Shown: one piece after another, positions 1 to 8,139 of the stretch | Layout of the letters: each line of letters opens with the position of its first letter | Numbering within the stretch: position 1 is the first letter of the stretch | Position numbers and translations under genes: made by a program | The notes under the pieces: model-generated | Told to the model about the DNA's origin: nothing | The model's database searches: none | Seen by the model: the letters and a program-made list of their open reading frames with translations, nothing else | Assembly (NCBI GenBank): GCA_025462725.1 | Contig: JAOAPE010000010.1 | Coordinates: forward strand, 62,001-126,000 | Length of the DNA stretch: 64,000 nt | Direction: 5' to 3' | DNA from: Terriglobales bacterium | Lineage (GTDB): Bacteria > Acidobacteriota > Terriglobia > Terriglobales > Acidobacteriaceae

Positions 1-72
1 ACACTGGTCCGCAAAATCACCGCGCAACGCGTTCGTGAAAGCATCGAACAAGATGGGAAATGGAGAAGGTGA
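1..72 (+). CDS. 3' end of an unidentified coding region (partial)
   Basis: The first frame is open from the window edge to a TGA at 70-72 and gives a basic, helical-looking tail (TLVRKITAQRVRES...). It could be the C-terminus of a gene that begins outside the window. It is too short to identify, and chance openness cannot be excluded. Confidence 0.3.
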   Translation, partial: TLVRKITAQRVRESIEQDGKWRR

Positions 73-94
73 AACGCTTGAACTCTTATTTTTT

Positions 95-134
95 TCTGTG
101 TTCATCCGTGTCTTCCGTGTAATCCGTGGCAAGG
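95..134. repeat. Dispersed 'TTCATCCGTGTCTTCCGTGTAATCCGTGG' type repeat
   Basis: A pyrimidine/GTG-rich intergenic element just upstream of the methyltransferase. A near-identical copy lies at 13688-13727. It belongs to a loose family of TCC-GTG/TGCG phrases at gene ends throughout the window (1200-1235, 3936-3988, 8063-8115, 10510-10570, 10697-10750, 11710-11760, and in inverted orientation at 18009-18050, 21450-21495 and 28800-28845). Confidence 0.7.
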
Positions 135-167
135 ACTTGCCTTTCAATTACAAATTACAATTCACAA

Positions 168-923
168 ATGTCCCACCCCACCACCCGCTTCTCCTCCCGC
201 GTCAACGACTACATCCAATACCGCCCCAACTACCCCGCCGACGTCCTTCAACTCTTGAAAGACGAATGCCTTCTCGCGAATGACTCCGTCATAGCGGAGA
301 TCGGCTCCGGCACAGGCATCCTCACTCAACATTTTCTTGAAAACGGAAACACAGTCTTCGCCGTCGAGCCGAACAATGAAATGCGTGCCGCAGCCGAACA
401 GGAATTTTCAGGAAGGAAAAACTTTCACAGCATCGCGGCCACAGCCGAAGGAACCACACTTGCGCCGCACTTTTGCGACCTGATCGTCGCCGCGCAATCC
501 GCTCACTGGTTCAACGGAGAACTCGCCCGACGCGAATTCATCCGTATCGGCAAACCCAGCGCGTTTACAGCTCTCATCTGGAACGAGCGCAGCATCGAAT
601 CAAGCGCATTCCTGCGCGAATACGAACAACTGCTGCGCACCTTCGGTACCGACTACATGGAAGTCCGCGCCAAAGTCTCTGAGGCAGTGCACGGCATTTT
701 CGCCGCCGCTCCATTCCGCACGAAGGTCTTTCCGAACCACCAGCAGTTCGATCTCACGTCCCTCACCGGACGCCTGCTCTCGTCCTCATACACTCCGAAA
801 TCAACTGACCCGCGACATGCCCCCATGCTCACCGAACTCCGCCGCCTCTTCGAAACCCACCAATCGAACGGCCAAGTGACCTTCGAATACGAAACCCGCA
901 TCTACTACGGACAACTCTCGTAG
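168..923 (+). CDS. class I SAM-dependent methyltransferase
   Basis: This 251-residue protein has the Rossmann-fold methyltransferase signature. Motif I is AEIGSGTGILTQ near residue 45, and the acidic end of strand beta2 is FAVEPNNEM. This resembles Methyltransf_11/UbiE-type enzymes that transfer the methyl group of SAM to small molecules. I chose the ATG at 168 (MSHPTTRFSS), although the frame is open upstream to 126, because the upstream stretch is the dispersed repeat at 95-134 and its translation does not look like protein. No strong ribosome binding site is visible. The substrate cannot be deduced, and no neighbouring gene suggests a pathway. Confidence 0.75.
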   Translation: MSHPTTRFSSRVNDYIQYRPNYPADVLQLLKDECLLANDSVIAEIGSGTGILTQHFLENGNTVFAVEPNNEMRAAAEQEFSGRKNFHSIAATAEGTTLAPHFCDLIVAAQSAHWFNGELARREFIRIGKPSAFTALIWNERSIESSAFLREYEQLLRTFGTDYMEVRAKVSEAVHGIFAAAPFRTKVFPNHQQFDLTSLTGRLLSSSYTPKSTDPRHAPMLTELRRLFETHQSNGQVTFEYETRIYYGQLS

Positions 924-1276
924 TTCTCGCTTTAAAGAGATCCCGAGCGAGCACCGCAAGCGCGACGAGAGATCCCAATCGTTCTGCAGCTCATTCTGGC
1001 TGTTCTCTGCAAACTGCTAGAGACTTGTCATCCAGAGCGCCTTGTTTCTGGCGCGAAGGATCTTGCGCTTAGCAACACGAGAATACTCGCCAAAACCAAC
1101 TCAGTTGACTTGTCATCCTGAGCGGAGCGCAGCATTGTCGAAGGACCTCATCAATCCGCAGACTGTTTGATCTACTAACGCCCAAACCTGCGTTTTCCTT
1201 CCGTCTTCTTTGTGTCCTTTGTAATTCAAGGTTTTGCTTTTGATTCTGGCTAACAGCTAAAGGCTAAGAGCTAACC
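924..1276. repeat. Intergenic region filled with dispersed repeats
   Basis: No gene is seen in these 353 bases. They hold two copies of the TGTCATCCTGAGCGGAGCG element (1023-1063, degenerate; 1107-1148), a fragment of the TCCTTTGT-type element at 1200-1235, and a heptamer-like run (GGCTAACAGCTAAAGGCTAAG) at 1247-1275. The methyltransferase and the minus-strand permease converge here. Confidence 0.7.
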
Positions 1277-2899
1277 TCACCCCAGTTCCGCCAGCAACTT
1301 ATCCAACCCCTTCTCCGCAATTCGCGGCACCTTCGCCAGCGAGAATTGATAAAACACCGCGCCCAGCACCAACAAACTCGCAGCCACCGCAAACGGCAAC
1401 CACGGCATGTGTAGTCCCGTTGCAATCACCGTCACCAGGAACCACGAGCCTCCAAGCGCAGCCAGCAGCAGCATCGACGAGATTCCCGACGCCTCTGACA
1501 CGTTCTTGCGCGTCATCTTCGTCGGATCCACTCTCTTCGGGAACCACACGGAAAAGAAATTTCCTGCCCCGAACATGAATAGTCCCACGTAGGCCGAGCA
1601 CAAAAGTGTCAATGCAAGTTGCGTCATCTGGATCGGCCCGCGCAATCTAGCGATCCCCGTTATCACAACCATATTGATCGCCACCAGCACCGCCACTGAG
1701 ATGTTCTTTGCAGCGATGATCTGTCGCGTCGGTATCGGCGACAGCAGCCACCGCTGGAATCCCGTCGCATCTGACCAGAACATATTGAAGACCTGCGGCG
1801 ATATCACCAGGAACGAATACCCCATCGTGAACGGCAGTACATAGGTGCTGTTTTGCAGATTGAATTTGAACGCATTCTTCATGAATTGAGAACCTGTCGT
1901 CATCAGAAAGCAAACTGCCCAGATCATGATGACGTTCATCACCAGTTTGGGATCTTTCATCATGTAACGCAGTTCTTTCTCCACCACGGCAGAAGTCGTC
2001 TCGCTCAGTCCCGGCAACTTCCATCCCGGTTGCACCTGCACTGCGCCGCTCCGCTTTGACCCCTCTGATCCGATCTCGCCACAGTACGTTCTCCACAACT
2101 GTCGGAAGAGCACCACACCCAACAAAATGATGACTCCCGCAAGACCGGCGACTACTGCAGTCGTCGCCGCGACCCAGCCTTTGCTGATGATTGCCTGCGC
2201 CATCCCCGCAGGTGAGAATGTGTGCACGTTCGTGAAAAAAGTCAGCAACATGCGCGCGCGAGTTTGGCTTACTCCGCCACGCGGTTGGTAATACACCATG
2301 AACTGTGACATTACAGCGCACAGCATTCCGAACATCACCAGTCGCTCGCGGCCTTTGCGCGTCTGCATGATTCGTGACACCCACGCAAACACAACCCGGT
2401 TCATCAGCAGATTCAGCAGGATAAAGAGAGCAAACGCCAGCGCCGCTCGCAAAGCCCATTCGGGCTTCCGCAAGGTTATTGCCAACCACGTGCACAGCGA
2501 CCAGAACACCGCTGTCGCCGCCGCAGGATCGAAAAATCCGTACGCCAAGCTCATCAGGTAATAAAGTTTGAATGTGATCGGATAACGCGCAATCTCGCGG
2601 AAGTCCACCGCCGGCGATTGCCCTTCCAGCACCACTGGCACAAACTGCCACACTAGGAACAATATCCAGAAGACCACGCCCAGCATGGCCGTGCTCTTCG
2701 GCAACAGAAAAAATGTTGCCGCAAAAAACAACGCTCCACCGCCGAGGAAAATACCCAATCCGCCCAGCCAGTACATCACGGTGAATACCAACTCGTACTG
2801 TTTCTGTTTTCGGCGCAGCGAATTCCTGAACGCCTGCCAGCGCGCCAGTGCCAGCACTGAAAATTGGTCGGTGATCCCGCCCGGCGATGTCATAGCCAT
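1277..2899 (-). CDS. ABC transporter, membrane permease subunit
   Basis: A 540-residue polytopic membrane protein with many hydrophobic segments (for example VMYWLGGLGIFLGGG near residue 42 and FAVAASLLVLGAVFYQF near the C-terminus) and short hydrophilic loops, as expected for a large exporter permease. Its start overlaps the stop of the ATPase gene by 10 bases (ATGGCTATGA), so the two are almost certainly translationally coupled and form one transporter. The substrate is unknown. ABC-2-like export of a lipid or peptide is an inference from the split ATPase/permease arrangement without a binding protein. Confidence 0.75.
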   Translation of the reverse strand: MAMTSPGGITDQFSVLALARWQAFRNSLRRKQKQYELVFTVMYWLGGLGIFLGGGALFFAATFFLLPKSTAMLGVVFWILFLVWQFVPVVLEGQSPAVDFREIARYPITFKLYYLMSLAYGFFDPAAATAVFWSLCTWLAITLRKPEWALRAALAFALFILLNLLMNRVVFAWVSRIMQTRKGRERLVMFGMLCAVMSQFMVYYQPRGGVSQTRARMLLTFFTNVHTFSPAGMAQAIISKGWVAATTAVVAGLAGVIILLGVVLFRQLWRTYCGEIGSEGSKRSGAVQVQPGWKLPGLSETTSAVVEKELRYMMKDPKLVMNVIMIWAVCFLMTTGSQFMKNAFKFNLQNSTYVLPFTMGYSFLVISPQVFNMFWSDATGFQRWLLSPIPTRQIIAAKNISVAVLVAINMVVITGIARLRGPIQMTQLALTLLCSAYVGLFMFGAGNFFSVWFPKRVDPTKMTRKNVSEASGISSMLLLAALGGSWFLVTVIATGLHMPWLPFAVAASLLVLGAVFYQFSLAKVPRIAEKGLDKLLAELG

Positions 2900-3702
2900 G
2901 ACAACTCCTGCGAGTCACTCTTCGGCACGCCCACCACGCGCAAGAAAATATTTTCCAAAGTAAGCGCGCTTTCATTTGAATCACTCGACAACCGCACACC
3001 CGCGCGCAACTCCTCGATTGAACCTGACACCACTAGTTTTCCGTTCTGGATGATCGCGATGTGGGAACACAGCCGCTCCACAACCTCCAGCACATGCGAC
3101 GTCAAAAATATCGTTCCGCCATGTGCGATGAACCGGCTCAGCATCTCCTTTAATGTCCGCGCTGCAACGGCGTCAACACCTTCAAACGGCTCATCCAGAA
3201 ACAGAATCTCCGGACGATGTATCACCGCCGCAGCCAGCGCAATCTTTTTCTTCATGCCATGCGAGTAGTCCGCCACCAACTGTTCCGCCGCGGACGACAA
3301 CTCCATAAAGTCCAGCAACTCCGCCGCACGCGAAGCCGCAGTATCGCGATCAAGCCCGTACATTCGCCCGACGAAATTCAGCAACTGGTTTCCCGTGAGC
3401 CGCTCAAACAGCGCCAACCCTTCCGGCACCACCCCAATCCTGCGCTTCACTTCAACGCTGTTGCTCTCCAGGTCCATGCCAAGAATGCGGATGCTCCCGC
3501 CGGAAGGCCGCAGCAATCCCGTAAGCATCTTGATGGTCGTGGATTTCCCCGCCCCGTTCGGCCCGAGGAATCCCAGGAACTGTGCGCGCCGCACTTGCAG
3601 GTTCAGCCCGTCCACTGCGACTAGCTGTCCAAACTCCCGACGCAGGTCATTGACCTCCACCACCCAATCCGCAAACGCCTTAGCCACTTCCGCCAATGTC
3701 AT
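2890..3702 (-). CDS. ABC transporter ATP-binding protein
   Basis: A 270-residue nucleotide-binding subunit. Walker A is GPNGAGKST near residue 49 and Walker B is ILFLDEPFEGVD. The signature loop is degenerate (YSHGMKKK instead of LSGGQ), as in several ABC-2 exporter ATPases. It drives the permease encoded immediately downstream with a 10-base overlap. Together they form a two-gene exporter operon on the minus strand. The transported compound cannot be inferred. Confidence 0.88.
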   Translation of the reverse strand: MTLAEVAKAFADWVVEVNDLRREFGQLVAVDGLNLQVRRAQFLGFLGPNGAGKSTTIKMLTGLLRPSGGSIRILGMDLESNSVEVKRRIGVVPEGLALFERLTGNQLLNFVGRMYGLDRDTAASRAAELLDFMELSSAAEQLVADYSHGMKKKIALAAAVIHRPEILFLDEPFEGVDAVAARTLKEMLSRFIAHGGTIFLTSHVLEVVERLCSHIAIIQNGKLVVSGSIEELRAGVRLSSDSNESALTLENIFLRVVGVPKSDSQELSWL

Positions 3703-4136
3703 CTCCCTCTAGAAAACGCTTTAGCATACTCCTATGGCTGGAGTTATCATCCCCAGCGAAGTCGAAACCGGGGCCGCCCGACAACTCCGCTGGCGGGATG
3801 GGATGGACTCCTATCACCCTGCAATCTGTCGGCATTCACCACGACTTGTCATCCTGAGCGGAGCGCAGCGAAGTCGAAGGATCTATGCATTTGCCTTTGC
3901 TTGTGTCACAGCCAACCTTAGTTCTTGGTTCTCTTCGTCTTCCTTTGCGCCCCTCCGCGTACTTTGCGGTTAATGCTTTTGGTTTTGCTCTTGACCTAGC
4001 CGACAGCTGCTCCCCTGCTACAATCCTCCCCTCCGTTAGAATTCAACGGGAACTCCCTCCCCTTCGCATCCGTAACTCCACCTGAAGCCTGGGTTTTGGC
4101 GGAGACGCCTCTAGGGGAGAAGTTCAGGAGCTTCGG
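3703..4136. other. Intergenic region with repeats and the leader of the sigma-factor operon
   Basis: No gene is seen. A full TGTCATCCTGAGCGGAGCGCAG element lies at 3843-3884, a partial relative near 3757, and a TTTGCG...CTTTGCGG element at 3936-3988. The last 110 bases are the probable leader of the ECF sigma operon. Confidence 0.6.
4016..4024 (+). promoter_or_regulatory. Candidate extended -10 promoter of the ECF sigma operon
   Basis: TGCTACAAT matches an extended -10 (TGnTATAAT, one mismatch) about 113 bases before the TTG start. No good -35 stands at 17 bases; TTGACC at 3991-3996 is 22 bases away. It is a candidate only. Confidence 0.3.
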
Positions 4137-4748
4137 TTGGCGATAACCGCAGAAGAGAGTCAACAAACAGCATCTCTCATCAAGCGCTGCCTTGGCGGCG
4201 ACGCTGCTGCATGGGAAGAGATTGTTCGCTCTCACAATCGCCGTATCTACAACATTTGTTATAGGTTTACCGGCTCCCAGGACGACGCTGAAGACCTCAC
4301 CCAGGAAGTATTCATCCGCATCTATCGCACCCTCAAAAGCTACGATCTCGAGCGCGGCGCTTTCACCACTTGGGTCACCACCATGACCCGGAACCTGCTG
4401 GTGGATCACTTCCGCAAATCCAAGCAGGACAGGGTCACTGATTCCATGGACGCCTCCCCCTCCGGCGAGGAGGACGCCCCCACCCTTGGCGACCAGATTA
4501 AGGACGACAAACCTACTCCCGATGCCACAGTCGCCACCAAGGAGACCCAGGTTTTGGTGCAACAAGCCCTTCAGAAGCTCTCCCCGGAACTGCGGGAAGC
4601 CGTGATTCTACGGGACATACAGGACATGGACTACCGCGACATAGCCGCCGCCCTCAAGGTCCCTGAGGGTACGGTCAAGTCCCGAATTAATCGGGGAAGA
4701 ACGGAACTAGGACGCATATTATCTCGTAACTATAGGCAGGTGAATTGA
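4137..4748 (+). CDS. RNA polymerase sigma factor, ECF subfamily
   Basis: A 203-residue ECF (sigma-70 group 4) factor. Region 2 spans about residues 27-92 (RIYNICYRFTGSQDDAEDLTQEVFIRIY) and region 4 about 142-195 (LSPELREAVILRD...GTVKSRINRGR, the helix-turn-helix that reads the -35). A charged, variable linker separates them. The start is TTG, supported by AGGAG at 4126-4130 with a six-base spacer. It heads a five-gene operon, and its stop overlaps the anti-sigma start (ATGA), which is typical of sigma/anti-sigma pairs. It presumably directs transcription of envelope-stress functions and its own operon. Confidence 0.92.
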   Translation: MAITAEESQQTASLIKRCLGGDAAAWEEIVRSHNRRIYNICYRFTGSQDDAEDLTQEVFIRIYRTLKSYDLERGAFTTWVTTMTRNLLVDHFRKSKQDRVTDSMDASPSGEEDAPTLGDQIKDDKPTPDATVATKETQVLVQQALQKLSPELREAVILRDIQDMDYRDIAAALKVPEGTVKSRINRGRTELGRILSRNYRQVN

Positions 4749-5527
4749 TGACTGAACCAACCAAAAACGGCATGAAATGTGCGGATTTCGACTCCCGCCT
4801 GGCCGACGCCCTAGATGGGTTAGATGGCGTCATGTCCGGTGCGGAACTCGAAGCCTTCCGCGCACACGCCGAATCTTGCAGTGATTGTGGCCCTCTATTC
4901 ACCCAGGCCGAATCCGGAAAGGATTGGCTGCGGTCTTTGGCTGTCGTCGAGCCTCCCGCCAATCTTGTCCATAACATTCTCGCCCGCACCAGCATGATCG
5001 ATCCGGCCATGGCTCCGGCTCTCGCCACCAGACAAGCTTCCGATTCATGGCTTGCCCGCGCGCGCGATTTTGCTTCGCCCGTGCTCACGCCGGTGCTCGG
5101 CTTCATGGCTCAGCCCCGCTTGGCAATGACTGCCGCAATGGCTTTCTTCTCTGTCGCCCTGGTCATGAACTTGGCCGGCGTACACGTCAGCGACCTGAAG
5201 AATGTTGACCTGCGGCCCAGCGCCATTACCACCAACGCCTCGCTTCGCTACAACCAGACCACGGCGCGTGTAGTGAAGTACTACGAAAACATCCGCTTCG
5301 TTTATGAATTGGAATCGCGGATGAAGGAGTTGAAGAAGGATTCCGGAAAGCCTTCCGATCAGGACCAGAACCAGAACAACGATCGCAAGCAGCAGCATGA
5401 CCGTGATAACACCACGCGCAATCCGGAAACCAATCACAATGAGAACTACAGTTTTGAAAAAGGACAAGATGTGATCGCGGTGCTGAAGCTTGAACGATCA
5501 GCATCGTTAGACGGGAGACAGATATGA
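4748..5527 (+). CDS. anti-sigma factor with N-terminal zinc finger (zf-HC2 type)
   Basis: A 259-residue protein whose N-terminus has the HxxxCxxC arrangement (HAESCSDC, about residue 38) of zinc-binding anti-sigma domains. One membrane span follows (AMAFFSVALVMNLAGVHV, about 130-147), then a polar C-terminal part rich in Asp, Asn, Gln and Lys. It should hold the upstream ECF factor at the membrane and release it on an envelope signal. Start ATG 4748 overlaps the sigma stop; a TTG three bases earlier is also possible. Its own stop overlaps the next ATG in the same ATGA way. Confidence 0.85.
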   Translation: MTEPTKNGMKCADFDSRLADALDGLDGVMSGAELEAFRAHAESCSDCGPLFTQAESGKDWLRSLAVVEPPANLVHNILARTSMIDPAMAPALATRQASDSWLARARDFASPVLTPVLGFMAQPRLAMTAAMAFFSVALVMNLAGVHVSDLKNVDLRPSAITTNASLRYNQTTARVVKYYENIRFVYELESRMKELKKDSGKPSDQDQNQNNDRKQQHDRDNTTRNPETNHNENYSFEKGQDVIAVLKLERSASLDGRQI

Positions 5528-6231
5528 CCGCTTGTGCGTACCATGCCGGGACTCCGGCCGCGGCTTATTGCCGCACCTGCGGCAAACCGCTTTGTGACAA
5601 CTGTCGGCGTGATGTCCGTGGCGTCGTGTATTGCGAAGCCTGCATCGCCGCCCGGCTCGAGGGCACTGCACCTCCGGCGACTTACGTTGCGCCATCAGGC
5701 GCAGTCGTCGCCCCGCCCGGAGTTCCGAACCCGACTCTCGCCGCCATACTCGGCATAATCCCCGGCGTCGGCGCGTTCTATAACGGCCAATACCAGAAGG
5801 GCGTGCTCCACGTCCTGATGTTCCCTGCTCTCATCATGCTGGCAAACATCAATGACGGATTCGGGGTGCTCTTCCCGTTCTACTTCTTCTACATGTCGTG
5901 GGACGCCTACAAGACCGCGAAGTCGCGCATTACTGGCGAGCCCGTACCCGATCCGCTCGGCATCAACAACCTCTTCGGATTGGAAGAAAAAGCTCCGCCG
6001 ATGACTGCAAGCACAGACCCTAATGTTGCGTCCGAAAACATTGCCGCTAAATCGATGCCGGCATTTGGAAACGCTCCGATAGGCGCGTTCGTACTTATCG
6101 GCTTGGGTTTATTGTTCTTGCTCGGCGACATTAACCGGCGCTTAGTAGAAAATTTCTTGCCTATTCTCCTTATTGGGATTGGCTTGTGGAAAGGCTATAC
6201 CCGCTGGAACGTGAGCGCGCAGAGAGGTTAA
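5524..6231 (+). CDS. B-box zinc-finger membrane protein
   Basis: A 235-residue protein. Residues 4-42 form a B-box-like zinc finger (CAYHAGTPAAAYCRTCGKPL...CDNC...CEAC). A membrane region with a TM2-like loop GVGAFYNGQYQKG follows (about 75-135), and then a C-terminal two-helix segment (FVLIGLGLLFLLGD...FLPILLIGIGLW) resembling DUF5668/LiaI-LiaF membrane regions. It overlaps the anti-sigma gene by four bases and lies three bases before the next gene. A role in membrane sensing together with the sigma/anti-sigma pair is inferred from the operon only. Confidence 0.75.
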   Translation: MTACAYHAGTPAAAYCRTCGKPLCDNCRRDVRGVVYCEACIAARLEGTAPPATYVAPSGAVVAPPGVPNPTLAAILGIIPGVGAFYNGQYQKGVLHVLMFPALIMLANINDGFGVLFPFYFFYMSWDAYKTAKSRITGEPVPDPLGINNLFGLEEKAPPMTASTDPNVASENIAAKSMPAFGNAPIGAFVLIGLGLLFLLGDINRRLVENFLPILLIGIGLWKGYTRWNVSAQRG

Positions 6232-6234
6232 GAC

Positions 6235-6534
6235 ATGGAAAACTATTATAAAAATAAATTTTGCCCCTGCATGCGGTGTCGCATGAACTGCATGATGGGT
6301 CCAGCGATGCTGGTGACCGTCGGTGTGCTTTGGTTGCTCCACAATCTTCATGTCACACGCGACCTGACATTCCTCGCCGTCATCCTCATCGTCATCGGCG
6401 GAGTCAAATTGCTGCAAAGCAGCGCCTCCACTGACGGACACATTCAGCCGACATTCGCTTATCCCGACATGCCGGCCGCTCCGCCTCCACCCGCACCTCC
6501 AACTCAAGCACCAGGACAGGTGAACAATGGCTAG
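6235..6534 (+). CDS. small DUF5668/LiaF-like membrane protein
   Basis: A 99-residue protein. A Cys-rich N-terminus (CPCMRCRMNC) is followed by two hydrophobic helices (PAMLVTVGVLWLL and FLAVILIVIGGVKLL) and a Pro-rich tail. The helix pair is like the LiaI/LiaF membrane domain found in the proteins encoded on both sides. Its stop overlaps the next start by eight bases (AATGGCTAG). Function unknown; the operon suggests an envelope-stress sensor component. Confidence 0.7.
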   Translation: MENYYKNKFCPCMRCRMNCMMGPAMLVTVGVLWLLHNLHVTRDLTFLAVILIVIGGVKLLQSSASTDGHIQPTFAYPDMPAAPPPPAPPTQAPGQVNNG

Positions 6535-7945
6535 TCCAACTCAAATGCCGCCGCCTCCAGTCAACCCGCAGTGGGTTCGTCCTCCGCGACGTCGCTCCAT
6601 CTTCGGCCCCATCATTTTGATCACGATCGGCGTTCTCTTTTTGCTGGTCAACATCGGCAAAGTTTCGCCGCGCGCGCTCTTTGTCACGTTCGCGCAATGG
6701 TGGCCGGCACTCTTGATTCTCTGGGGCGTGGTCAAACTGTTTGAGTACATGCAAGCCAAGCGCGACGGATACCCGCCTCCCGGCATCGGCGCCGGCGGAA
6801 TCGTGCTGCTCATTTTCATCCTGCTCTTCGGCTCCGCGATATCCGCTACCCATCGCGTCGCCGACAAAGTCGACTGGAACAACTTCGGCGATCACGTTCA
6901 ACTCGGCGATGAAGATTTCAATAGCATCTTCACTGACGGAAAGAAATTCGAATTCAGTGACACCGTCGACCACGCCTTCCCTGCGAACGCTTCTCTGAAG
7001 GTCGCCGTCGATCGTGGCGACATCAAAATCTCGCCCAGCTCTGACGACAAGCTCCACATCGCTCTCCACAAAGTCGTCTACTCGGAAAATGATCTCGACG
7101 CCAAGAAGATCAGCGACAACGCCATGCCCGTCATCACCGTCGTCGACAACCTCATCAATGTCGAAGCTCTTCCTCGCAGCGACTCCAAGCCCAGCATCAT
7201 CAACATGGAGATTTTCGTTCCCCGCAAAGCCGCCGTGGACCTCATGACTCTGCGCGGTGCGCTCAGCGTCATCGGACGCGACGGCGACATCAAAGCTCAC
7301 AACTCTCGCGGGGATGTCACTCTCGAAGACGTCACCGGCAACACTGATGTCCACCTTCGCTCCGGCGATTTCAGGGGTCAAAACATCAAGGGCGACGTCA
7401 ACCTCGAAGGCCGGATGAACAACGCCAGCGTCTCTGACGTCACTGGACGCCTCTCGATGCAAGGCGACTACGATGAGATTCAACTCTCAAAGATCGCGAA
7501 GGGACTCAGGTTCAATTCCACTCGCACCGATCTCGATTTCCCGCGCCTCGACGGCAGCCTCAACATGACTCGTGGCGATCTCCGTGCCGATGGCGTCTTC
7601 GGCCCCGTTCGTCTCACTACCAAAAACAAGGACATCAATCTCGATAACGTCACCGGTGACGTTCATCTGGAAAACACCAACGCCGCAGTCGAACTCAGCG
7701 CCAAAGCCCCTCTCGGAAATATCGACATCTCCAATCACCGCGGAGAAGTCACTCTCGTTCTCCCCGGCAATGGCAACTTCACCGTCGATGCTGCTTCGCA
7801 ACGCGGAGAAATCTCTTCCGATTTCGAACAACTGAAGCAAACAGACGAGAACCACGAAGCCAAAGCCACAGGAACCATCAATAAAGGTGGCCCTCGCATC
7901 CAAGTCCGCAACGACAACGGAACCATTAACTTCCGCAAACAATAA
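6527..7945 (+). CDS. membrane-anchored DUF4097-like beta-repeat protein
   Basis: A 472-residue protein. A short Pro-rich cytosolic start is followed by two or three membrane helices (FGPIILITIGVLFLLVNIG; WWPALLILWGVVKLF; GGIVLLIFILLFG; about residues 25-105). A long region of short beta-repeat units follows (DVTLEDVTGNTDVHLRSGD, DINLDNVTGDVHLENTN), typical of DUF4097/putative-adhesin folds. It is the last gene of the sigma operon and is followed 20 bases later by a strong terminator. The extracytoplasmic beta-repeat domain may be the sensor or effector of the regulon; that is inference. Confidence 0.75.
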   Translation: MASPTQMPPPPVNPQWVRPPRRRSIFGPIILITIGVLFLLVNIGKVSPRALFVTFAQWWPALLILWGVVKLFEYMQAKRDGYPPPGIGAGGIVLLIFILLFGSAISATHRVADKVDWNNFGDHVQLGDEDFNSIFTDGKKFEFSDTVDHAFPANASLKVAVDRGDIKISPSSDDKLHIALHKVVYSENDLDAKKISDNAMPVITVVDNLINVEALPRSDSKPSIINMEIFVPRKAAVDLMTLRGALSVIGRDGDIKAHNSRGDVTLEDVTGNTDVHLRSGDFRGQNIKGDVNLEGRMNNASVSDVTGRLSMQGDYDEIQLSKIAKGLRFNSTRTDLDFPRLDGSLNMTRGDLRADGVFGPVRLTTKNKDINLDNVTGDVHLENTNAAVELSAKAPLGNIDISNHRGEVTLVLPGNGNFTVDAASQRGEISSDFEQLKQTDENHEAKATGTINKGGPRIQVRNDNGTINFRKQ

Positions 7946-7964
7946 CGCGGGAAATGAAAAATGA

Positions 7965-7994
7965 AAAAGGCACAGCGATTTAGCTGTGCCTTTT
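7965..7994 (+). terminator. Rho-independent terminator of the ECF sigma operon
   Basis: A perfect stem AAAGGCACAGC/GCTGTGCCTTT with a six-base loop and flanking A and T runs, 20 bases after the DUF4097-like gene. The symmetric A/T flanks would also let it act on minus-strand transcripts arriving from 8140. Confidence 0.85.
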
Positions 7995-8139
7995 CTGTTG
8001 CTCTTGACTACTGAAAGCTACAAACCAGAACTTCTTCCTGCATCCGCCAACGCTCCGACCTTTGTCTTTCTTTGCGATCCTCTGCGTCCTTTGCGGTTCA
8101 AGCTTTTTCTTTTTCTGACTACGACTACTAACTATCGCC

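Noticed and set aside
1647-2999. 450-residue minus frame overlapping the ABC permease
   Set aside because: It is a shadow of the permease gene. The permease frame has membrane helices and couples to the ATPase start.
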